This document shows positions 58,640 to 64,000 of a stretch of 64,000 nucleotides of DNA, one piece after another; position 1 is the first letter of the stretch, and every line of letters starts with the position of its first letter. The notes beneath the pieces were generated by a model. That model saw nothing but the letters and a program-made list of their open reading frames with translations. It had not been told where the DNA came from and did not search any database. The stretch spans positions 54,188 through 118,187 of the forward strand of contig NZ_JACGXN010000016.1 of the NCBI RefSeq assembly GCF_014138285.1, in the 5' to 3' direction. The position numbers and the translations under genes are program-made. The stretch comes from Phyllobacterium myrsinacearum. GTDB lineage: Bacteria; Pseudomonadota; Alphaproteobacteria; Rhizobiales; Rhizobiaceae.

Positions 58640-58850
58640 TAGACCAACTTTTTCAACAGAGTTGTTGTGTCGATTCACTTGACGGTGCCGTCAACTAGCA
58701 TACAGACTGTCGCCAACTTCTGTAGAAGTTAAGGGACGCCGGCGGGGAGGTCGGGCTTGAAATCCGATCTTCCCACCGACTATGAAAAAAAACTGATCTT
58801 CTCCGTCTGGTATGGACCCAGACATTCTGCATGGTGTGGACCCATGCTTC
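58640..58850 (+). ncRNA. Hairpin-rich non-coding stretch after nrdA
   Basis: The 430 bases between nrdA and the next gene (59065) have no plausible coding region but several hairpins. These are TTGACGG-tg-CCGTCAA (58679-58694), AACTTC-tgta-GAAGTT (58715-58730) and a 14-bp imperfect stem (58740-58778). Two successive 19-base hairpins have the same 7-base loop type: GTCTGG-TATGGAC-CCAGAC (58805-58823) and GCATGG-TGTGGAC-CCATGC (58829-58847). Different stems with a conserved loop suggest a selected RNA element. The rest (58850-59000) holds nothing I can name. Confidence 0.35.
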
Positions 58851-59006
58851 GCGTCACAGTGTTTCACTACCTCTGACATGGAATAACTTGAGCATAGATT
58901 GCAAGCCTCTGAGCGGTCAAACATTGAGTTAGCCACAGCTTGCGCGCTTATTTCACTGTATTCTGCGCAAAGCACTCCCGAAAATTTCTATTGAATCCAT
59001 GAGTAG

Positions 59007-59028
59007 CCCTGAATGATTCTGCTATAAG
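59007..59028 (+). promoter_or_regulatory. Phage-type promoter before the small membrane gene
   Basis: GAGTAGCCCTG box (CCCT 59007-59010), ten bases, then TGC-TATAAG (TATAAG 59023-59028). The palindrome follows immediately. Confidence 0.6.
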
Positions 59029-59046
59029 TAAATCAGCAATGATTGA
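59029..59046. promoter_or_regulatory. Dispersed operator palindrome, copy 22
   Basis: TAAATCAGCAATGATTGA directly abutting the -10 at 59023-59028, covering the start point. Confidence 0.75.
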
Positions 59047-59064
59047 TTATACTCGGGAGACAGA

Positions 59065-59217
59065 ATGCTCATTTTAATACTTCTTGCTGTGTATGACCTG
59101 ACCACGAGGATCCTCGCGAACTCGCAGGCAAAGGTCCGGCACCCGCTTCTGCATGCCCAGCTTTTCTCGCATATGCTTTGCGTAGTTGGCTTCTCCTATT
59201 TCTGGTTCAACCGATGA
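59065..59217 (+). CDS. Small membrane protein, 50 residues
   Basis: A 50-residue frame from ATG 59065 with CGGGAGA five bases upstream. It starts MLILILLAVYDLTTRILANSQ and ends VVGFSYFWFNR, so both ends are hydrophobic with a polar middle. It is preceded by a phage-type promoter and palindrome, and its stop overlaps the ATG of the next gene. Good start signals and coupling support a real gene despite the size. Function unknown; it may be a membrane peptide modulating a host protein. Confidence 0.55.
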   Translation: MLILILLAVYDLTTRILANSQAKVRHPLLHAQLFSHMLCVVGFSYFWFNR

Positions 59218-59387
59218 GCGCGCCAATTTCGAAGGGCGATATCGTGACGCTTAAATATCACGAGAATGCGCCGGACATGACGGTCCAGCGCGTCGATATG
59301 CAGGGCGCTGTAGTCGTCTGGTTCGACAAGAAGAACCGCCTCTGCCGCGACTGCATCAATGAAAACCTACTAGCCAGGGTCTCGTAA
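59214..59387 (+). CDS. YodC/DUF2158-like small protein
   Basis: 57 residues from ATG 59214. The sequence MSAPISKGDIVTLKYHENAPDM, then TVQRVDMQGAVVVWFDKKN and CRDCINENLL follows the DUF2158/YodC pattern (KGDxVxLKSGG, MTV, VxCxWF). These are single-domain beta-barrels of unknown role. It overlaps the upstream small membrane gene by four bases and the ThyX gene by one base. Two cysteines (CRDC) near the end might bind a metal. Confidence 0.6.
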   Translation: MSAPISKGDIVTLKYHENAPDMTVQRVDMQGAVVVWFDKKNRLCRDCINENLLARVS

Positions 59388-60406
59388 TGAACATTCCATC
59401 CAAAATGCCATCCGACGACATCTTCTTCGCCAAAGTCATCGCCGATTCCGTCAGTGAGGAAGGCGTCCGCATCACGACGCTGCATTTGCGATATCCACGC
59501 ATCATTCACGCCGAGCTGATGACACACCGCGTTTTCAGCCGCAATGCACGTTCGAGTAGAGCTGTGCCGGTCAAAACGATGTTGGCTGAAGTGCGCACCA
59601 ATCCTTTCATTCCGTGGCACTGGGGTAAGAACCAGAAGGGAATGCAAGCCTCAGAGGAATGCAACGCGCCAGTTGAAATCTTCAATTCGGAAAATCTCCA
59701 CGATGAAGAAAACTCGTTCGGAGTGAACACTGACAGTCATTCACGCGAAAGTGCCTGGCGTCTCGCAGCCCAGTGTGCCGTTGGCTTTGCAGAAGCATTC
59801 TCCGATGCGGGCTACCACAAGCAGATAGCCAACCGTCTCCTTGAACCGTTCATGTATATTGACGTATTGGTGACTTCGACCTCGTGGGCGAACTGGTTCT
59901 CATTGCGCGATCACAAAGACGCGGAGCCGCACATCGCTGATCTTGCACGCTTGATGAAGATCGCTATGGAGCAATCAGCACCGCGTCTTCTCACAAAAGG
60001 TCAGTGGCATCTTCCATACATTTCTGAAGCCGACGCCGATGCTGTCGAGGATTATCTCGAGCCCTATCCCGAGACGACGCATCCTACTATCGACGTTTTG
60101 AAAAGACTCTCGGTCGCTCGCTGCGCGCGTATTTCTTACAAGCCGTTCGATGGCGACGCTTCCGTAGAAAAGGAGCTCGAGCGTTACTGGCTGCTCGTCG
60201 GCTCCACACCGCTGCATGCATCGCCGGCCGAACATCAAGCAACGCCGGACACGCTCCTAGAGACCACCCTCTATGACAATGGAGGTCACTGGATTGGCCC
60301 AAGTCAGGAATGGGACGCCGCTGAACTGCACGGCAATTTCGAGGGCTGGATCCAATATCGCAAGACGCTGCCGAACGAATACGTTCGCGATCAGCGCGCC
60401 GCTTAA
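59387..60406 (+). CDS. thyX: Flavin-dependent thymidylate synthase
   Basis: 339 residues. The signature is MTHRVFSRNARSSRA (near 44-58), a close match to the ThyX motif RHRxxSxNxxSxR with the first arginine replaced by threonine. It makes dTMP from dUMP using FAD, NADPH and methylene-tetrahydrofolate. It is longer than cellular ThyX (about 220-250), with extra C-terminal sequence containing HASPAEHQATPD. It belongs with dUTPase and the kinase-like protein in a pyrimidine nucleotide cluster. Confidence 0.85.
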   Translation: MNIPSKMPSDDIFFAKVIADSVSEEGVRITTLHLRYPRIIHAELMTHRVFSRNARSSRAVPVKTMLAEVRTNPFIPWHWGKNQKGMQASEECNAPVEIFNSENLHDEENSFGVNTDSHSRESAWRLAAQCAVGFAEAFSDAGYHKQIANRLLEPFMYIDVLVTSTSWANWFSLRDHKDAEPHIADLARLMKIAMEQSAPRLLTKGQWHLPYISEADADAVEDYLEPYPETTHPTIDVLKRLSVARCARISYKPFDGDASVEKELERYWLLVGSTPLHASPAEHQATPDTLLETTLYDNGGHWIGPSQEWDAAELHGNFEGWIQYRKTLPNEYVRDQRAA

Positions 60407-60431
60407 TTATACCTCAAACCAGGAGAACCAA

Positions 60432-60695
60432 ATGAAACGAAACTTCGTATTTGTGGCTACGGCAATTGCCACATGTGCCATATTGGTTGGATGCGGCGTC
60501 GATCCGCAGAAAGCAACTGCGGCATTGAACGCACAGGGGATATCGGACGTGACCATTGGAGACCATGCCTTTTTCGGCTGCGGCGAGAGTGACAGTCGGG
60601 CGTCAGAATTTAGAGGAACTGGCGCAAACGGGAAGCCGGTAACTGGTGTCGTCTGCTCGGCTTGGCTCAAAGGTATAACAGTCCGCTATGACTGA
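60432..60695 (+). CDS. Lipoprotein of unknown function
   Basis: 87 residues from ATG 60432, AGGAGA just upstream. A signal with lipobox ILVGC (RNFVFVATAIATCAILVGCG) gives a mature lipoprotein of about 65 residues with two further cysteines (FFGCGES, GVVCSAW). Similar small bacterial lipoproteins exist (ALNAQGISDVTIGDHAFFGCG pattern), so it may be a host-derived moron. It could alter the cell surface during infection. It overlaps the next gene by eight bases. Confidence 0.6.
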   Translation: MKRNFVFVATAIATCAILVGCGVDPQKATAALNAQGISDVTIGDHAFFGCGESDSRASEFRGTGANGKPVTGVVCSAWLKGITVRYD

Positions 60696-60903
60696 CAGCA
60701 CACTCGCCTACCGCATGAAGTCTCTCAACGCGGCAACGAGCGAAGAACCCGAGGAGGCCGGCCATTACTTCACCTTTGACGAGGATGAAGATGAAAGCGC
60801 CACTTGGATCGGGCCATTTGCGACAATTGAGGCGCTCGAACAAGCTGTAAGCGATGCGATCAAGGCAGCCTATGAGGCCGCTATTACCTGCTTTTTCAAT
60901 TAG
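60688..60903 (+). CDS. Small acidic protein
   Basis: 71 residues, strongly acidic (SEEPEEAGHYFTFDEDEDESATWIG), ending in a helix (ALEQAVSDAIKAAYEAAIT). Overlapping the lipoprotein by eight bases. The acidic middle could mimic DNA, as in some phage anti-restriction proteins, but 71 residues and no motif leave this open. Function unknown. Confidence 0.45.
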   Translation: MTDSTLAYRMKSLNAATSEEPEEAGHYFTFDEDEDESATWIGPFATIEALEQAVSDAIKAAYEAAITCFFN

Positions 60904-60914
60904 AAAGACCGACA

Positions 60915-61382
60915 ATGAGCATTTATACCCTTCCTGTTAAGGTTCAGCGCACGCATGAGCGTGCCAAACTTCCCGTCTACAGCTCTAAGGAAGCTGCCGG
61001 CGCCGACCTTCATGCCATGATCAACAACAAGATTGAAAAAGAAGTAATCGCGCCGGGACAAACCCGTCTGATTCAGACCGGTCTTAAGATCGAACTGCCG
61101 GAAGGCACCGAAGCACAAGTTCGCTCACGATCCGGTCTGGCGCTCAAGAAGTCGATCATTGTGTTGAACGCGCCGGGCACTATCGACAGTGACTATCGCG
61201 GCGAGATTGGCGTGATTATTCACAATGCTGGCAATGAGGACTTCTGGGTCAGCCATGGCGATCGCATTGCCCAATTGGTAATTGCGCCTGTTCTGCGCGG
61301 CGTCTTCGAGGAAGCGGCCGAGATTCAGTCCATCACTGATCGCGGCGAAGGTGGCTTTGGCTCAACTGGGGTGCAAAGCTGA
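60915..61382 (+). CDS. dut: dUTP diphosphatase
   Basis: 155 residues with all five dUTPase motifs: GADLHAM (1), RSRSGLALKK (2), NAPGTIDSDYRGEIGVI (3, catalytic Asp), HGDRIAQLVI (4) and DRGEGGFGSTG (5). A homotrimeric enzyme removing dUTP and giving dUMP for ThyX, thereby keeping uracil out of phage DNA. The stop overlaps the start of the kinase-like gene by one base. Confidence 0.93.
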   Translation: MSIYTLPVKVQRTHERAKLPVYSSKEAAGADLHAMINNKIEKEVIAPGQTRLIQTGLKIELPEGTEAQVRSRSGLALKKSIIVLNAPGTIDSDYRGEIGVIIHNAGNEDFWVSHGDRIAQLVIAPVLRGVFEEAAEIQSITDRGEGGFGSTGVQS

Positions 61383-62002
61383 TGCTCTATGGTCTGACTG
61401 GCGCTCACAGATCCGGAAAGACCACGCTCGGCACAGCCCTTGCGGAGGATCTGGAAGGCTTGCACTTCCATGCAACTTCTACAACCGCAGTAGCCAAAGC
61501 GCACGGCTTCGATCCGGTGGCTCCCATGAGTCTGGCCGAACGGCTGAAATTGCAGCGCATTCTGCTTTCCGATCATATCAAGACGGTCCAAGCACTTCCG
61601 CGACCATTGGTGGTCGATCGCACGCCGCTCGACTATCTCGGCTATCTCCTTGCAGAGTTCAACATGACCTCGGCCAGGAACACGACGCCCGAGGTTCTCG
61701 ACGAGGCAACCAGCTTCGTCAATGAATGCCTGGACGCCGCACTGACCTATTACGACATGATCTTCTATCTTTCGCCGCTTCCAAGCTATGAGGCGGCGGA
61801 GGGTAAGCCGGATCTAAACAAGCCGTTCCAGTGGCACCACGCACTCCTGGTGCAAGGCTCTCTGGCGATGCTCGAAGGTCGGCTGCCCTATATGATCATC
61901 GAGGATACAACACACGACTTCCGGCGCGATTTCGTTCAGAACCAGATTGTCGAGCGCATGGACCACATTGATATCATGACCCGCCAGAGTCCCTATCAAT
62001 AA
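61382..62002 (+). CDS. P-loop nucleotide kinase-like protein
   Basis: 206 residues. Walker A GAHRSGKTTL (near 7-16), a LID-like lysine-rich part is absent, and VVDRTPLDYLGYLL (DRxP) is the second element typical of deoxynucleoside or deoxynucleotide kinases. It is most like the AAA_28-type phage kinases. The neighbouring dUTPase and ThyX support a role in phosphorylating dNMPs or dNs. No substrate can be assigned. Confidence 0.65.
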   Translation: MLYGLTGAHRSGKTTLGTALAEDLEGLHFHATSTTAVAKAHGFDPVAPMSLAERLKLQRILLSDHIKTVQALPRPLVVDRTPLDYLGYLLAEFNMTSARNTTPEVLDEATSFVNECLDAALTYYDMIFYLSPLPSYEAAEGKPDLNKPFQWHHALLVQGSLAMLEGRLPYMIIEDTTHDFRRDFVQNQIVERMDHIDIMTRQSPYQ

Positions 62003-62006
62003 AAGG

Positions 62007-62024
62007 TAAATCATTATTGACTTA
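62007..62024. promoter_or_regulatory. Dispersed operator palindrome, copy 23
   Basis: TAAATCATTATTGACTTA, immediately after the kinase stop. It brackets, with copy 24, the promoter of the rIIA-like gene; centres are 78 bp apart. Confidence 0.8.
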
Positions 62025-62060
62025 CAAATGACGCTTGGATATAGCGTTTGCCACAAGCAT

Positions 62061-62084
62061 TCCGATAATGCTCGCGTTATAAAG
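62061..62084 (+). promoter_or_regulatory. Phage-type promoter for the rIIA-like gene
   Basis: TCCG (62061-62064), eleven bases, then GT-TATAAAG (62076-62084), with the palindrome beginning at once. The start codon follows at 62120. Confidence 0.55.
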
Positions 62085-62102
62085 TAAGTCAATAATGATT
62101 GA
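62085..62102. promoter_or_regulatory. Dispersed operator palindrome, copy 24
   Basis: TAAGTCAATAATGATTGA at the start point of the rIIA-like promoter. Confidence 0.8.
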
Positions 62103-62119
62103 TACAGAGAGAGACACAG

Positions 62120-63961
62120 ATGCAGGTTTCACAGTTAGCAGAGCTTGATACCCATGCCGTTATTGGCGGTGGTAAGGCGCGTTCGTTCTCAATGTCTGAC
62201 TCGGCAGAGTTCTTCACTGTGCTGTCCGACACTCTATACCGCGACAAGAAACGCGCTGTTGTGCGTGAGGTGATCTGTAATGGTTGGGACGCGCATGTCA
62301 TGAACGGCTGCACGGACAAACATCTGGAAATCACGCTCACTGACGATGAAATGATCATCAAGGATTTTGGGCCAGGTATCTCAGACGACCGCATTGTTCC
62401 GATCTACTGTGTTTACGGCGCCTCGACGAAGGTAAAGGATGATGCGCAGACCGGCGGATTCGGTCTTGGGTCAAAGGCGCCGTTTGCCTACACAGATCAC
62501 TTCACGGTCGTTAGCTGCTTTGACGAAAAGAAGATCGTCTATGCGATCAGCCGGGGCGGAACAGCGACTGAGGGAAAACCTGAAATCCGTCAGATGGTCG
62601 CAGTTCCCACACAGGAAAGCGGCATAACGGTCACGATTCCCCTGCGCGAAAAAGAAGACCACGTAAAATTCGCCGGCATCATCCGTTCCGTCGTCTATCA
62701 GGGTGGAATGAAGGTTCGCTTGAATGGGCAGGAACTTGCGACGGTGAACTATGAGCAAGCGCGCAAGCGAGGCTATTGCGCCATTCTCAACCGCAACGAT
62801 GAGCTGCGCGAAGCCCACGTCTATTTGCTTTACGGCACCGTTCTTTATCCAATCAGCACGACCGATCCCAGCATTACGGTTGCAACGAACCATGCCAACA
62901 ATCTTATTGGGAAGGGCTTCAAGCTTGTTCTCATCGCCCCGCCGAATTCGGTTGGTGTAACGCCCAGCCGCGAATCCCTTTCCTACTCGGAAATGACCAC
63001 GCAGACGATCCTTCGCCTCCTCAAGCGCGCTTCAAATGAGATTAACTCCTCAATCACCGGTGCCGGGAAGAAGGTCATCACTCGCCTTGGCTCAAAGATG
63101 ACGTTTGATGATGCCCATTTTTTGACCTCGCGGATACACTACGGAGGGGTTACGAATAACGAACTCATTCAAGTGGATCCGCGCCAGATCGCGGCATACC
63201 TGGTCAGGAATAATCTGGAGAAGATTGACGCCTCTCAGCGACGCAAATGGATCTTCTCCGGTCTCATCAAATCAAATCGCGATCAAAGGGCGGCTCTTCG
63301 CGATGCGCGCTATCGCAATATTGATTTTGGAACTATGCGACAAGAGCAAGGCCATCGGCAGTTTGTGAAATTCGCGAGCCGGCTCGGGGCTCTGAATGAA
63401 GCTATGATTTACAGCGATCATTCTGAAATTACACGCGGCACCAAACGTTTGAAGGGGCTGCGCGAGGCCATTGAGTCCGAGGGCAAGTTCATTCGAACTC
63501 TCTATCTTGCACCAAACCGGCGTGAACTGACGTCGCTTATCGTCGGTTGCAAACTCGACGCGATGGATCGATCCAATGAATTTCACATGGGTTTGATCAC
63601 AGGTTCAAAACCGTCACGTGATAAGCTTGATCGAATCCGCAGACTCGCGGAGAAATTCAAGTTCACTATTGAGGAATATGACTTTGAATGGCAGAAGCCG
63701 AAAGTCGTTCGAACAAAGGCTCCACAAGAGACGTTCCACAATCTCGATGATTACGTCGAAGATCACCGACTGGTCGAAGCGACACTCACTGATCCAAAAT
63801 TCTTTATTCGAGCATCCACTCATAATGATGTGATGAGGTTGGGAATTAATGATTATAGCGCTCGGCATATGTTGAAAAAGCTATTCCCTGGCGCAGCGAT
63901 AATCAGTATGCGACGTCCACGCCCCATAGATTTTTCGGTTGATCTACGGGCCGTCAAATGA
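62120..63961 (+). CDS. rIIA-like protein with GHKL ATPase domain
   Basis: 613 residues from ATG 62120 (an in-frame TTG at 62099 lies in the palindrome). The N-terminal GHKL/Bergerat fold has the N-box REVICNGWDAH (near 50-60), DFGPGIS (near 83) and GGFGLGSKAP (near 112-121). This domain is found in T4 rIIA, gyrase B and HSP90. The rest is mostly helical, ending RPIDFSVDLRAVK. T4 rIIA/rIIB act at the membrane and protect against some exclusion systems. An rIIB-like partner may lie just past the window. Confidence 0.75.
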   Translation: MQVSQLAELDTHAVIGGGKARSFSMSDSAEFFTVLSDTLYRDKKRAVVREVICNGWDAHVMNGCTDKHLEITLTDDEMIIKDFGPGISDDRIVPIYCVYGASTKVKDDAQTGGFGLGSKAPFAYTDHFTVVSCFDEKKIVYAISRGGTATEGKPEIRQMVAVPTQESGITVTIPLREKEDHVKFAGIIRSVVYQGGMKVRLNGQELATVNYEQARKRGYCAILNRNDELREAHVYLLYGTVLYPISTTDPSITVATNHANNLIGKGFKLVLIAPPNSVGVTPSRESLSYSEMTTQTILRLLKRASNEINSSITGAGKKVITRLGSKMTFDDAHFLTSRIHYGGVTNNELIQVDPRQIAAYLVRNNLEKIDASQRRKWIFSGLIKSNRDQRAALRDARYRNIDFGTMRQEQGHRQFVKFASRLGALNEAMIYSDHSEITRGTKRLKGLREAIESEGKFIRTLYLAPNRRELTSLIVGCKLDAMDRSNEFHMGLITGSKPSRDKLDRIRRLAEKFKFTIEEYDFEWQKPKVVRTKAPQETFHNLDDYVEDHRLVEATLTDPKFFIRASTHNDVMRLGINDYSARHMLKKLFPGAAIISMRRPRPIDFSVDLRAVK

Positions 63962-64000
63962 GCTCACCGAAGAGTATCTGACGAGCTCATTGTGAGGCTC

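Noticed and set aside
58740..58778. Possible tRNA (stem with GGCTTGAAATCC resembling a T-arm)
   Set aside because: The T-loop consensus is not met and no acceptor, D-arm or anticodon arm can be drawn around it.
58691..58975. Minus-strand open frame of 94 codons after nrdA
   Set aside because: No ribosome site, no family resemblance, and it runs across several palindromic hairpins. All neighbouring genes are on the other strand.
520..62102. The dispersed palindromes as a CRISPR array or transposon ends
   Set aside because: Spacing is irregular over kilobases, copies vary at fixed positions, and no cas genes, target duplications or transposase are present. They behave as regulatory sites.
63958..63981. 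Short frame starting ATGAGC after the rIIA-like gene
   Set aside because: Only seven codons; more likely an inverted repeat (ATGAGCTC/GAGCTCAT, 63958-63990) or the leader of the next gene outside the window.
1..64000. Integrase, excisionase or att site
   Set aside because: None seen on either strand. The only lysogeny-like module is RepC-based, though genes outside the window could change this.

Overview
The window is one contiguous segment of a tailed-phage genome. It is cut at both ends: it opens in the last codons of a head-tail joining gene and closes just after an rIIA-like gene. Tail genes follow the lambda/siphophage order (tail terminator, tail tube, frameshifted assembly chaperone, tape measure, M-, L-, K-, I- and J-like tip genes). 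Nearly everything reads on the + strand with 1-4 base overlaps. The host is very probably an alphaproteobacterium of the Rhizobiales: a RepC of the repABC plasmid family with its antisense RNA sits at 31.8-33.3 kb, and many promoters have CTATAT/CTATAA -10 elements like rhizobial sigma-70 promoters. No integrase, tRNA, CRISPR or IS element is visible.

Layout. 0-15.8 kb: tail assembly, tape measure with an embedded muramidase-like domain, tail tip and small accessory tail proteins, including three tandem paralogues at 13.7-14.9 kb. 15.8-18.1 kb: lysis (endolysin, holin candidates, nested Rz/Rz1-like spanins). 18.1-24.1 kb: a T5 A1-like HTH/metallophosphoesterase protein and side tail fibre genes with an S74 chaperone domain. 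24.2-31.6 kb: PhoH, an Sm-like candidate, DnaB-type helicase, primase, WGR protein and ATP-dependent DNA ligase. 31.8-34.1 kb, the only minus-strand block: repC, a ribbon-helix-helix protein and two paralogous exported proteins. 34.4-44.3 kb: XRE regulator, CobT-like VWA and CobS-like AAA+ proteins, a sigma-like protein, and a Pol III alpha with a UDG-like C-terminus. 44.4-55.9 kb: SSB, flap exonuclease, RecA, ASCH protein, SbcD/SbcC and a RuvC-like resolvase. 55.9-64 kb: NrdB/NrdA, ThyX, dUTPase, a deoxynucleotide-kinase-like protein and an rIIA-like GHKL ATPase.

The strongest system-level signal is an 18-bp palindrome (TAAATCA-N4-TGATTTA with TAAGTCA and TCAATCA half-site variants). It occurs about 25 times between or at the edges of genes and at least 3-4 more times inside genes. 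Many copies lie immediately downstream of, or overlapping, a -10 element. Combined with a RepC/antisense-RNA plasmid replication cassette, a reverse-strand moron-like block and an XRE repressor candidate, this suggests a P1-like lifestyle: a phage-plasmid whose lytic genes are held off by one repressor acting at dispersed operators. That is inference. The palindromes, the RepC homology and the antisense-RNA-like hairpins are directly visible.

A second signal is a phage-specific promoter class (a box like AGTA-TCCTG, ten bases, then GCTATAA/GCTATAT) found almost only in front of replication and nucleotide genes. A divergent sigma-like protein at 38.9 kb might be involved in phage transcription. 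The replication genes form a nearly self-sufficient set (helicase, primase, polymerase, SSB, ligase, flap nuclease, recombinase, resolvase, SbcCD and dNTP supply), so RepC is not obviously needed for lytic replication.
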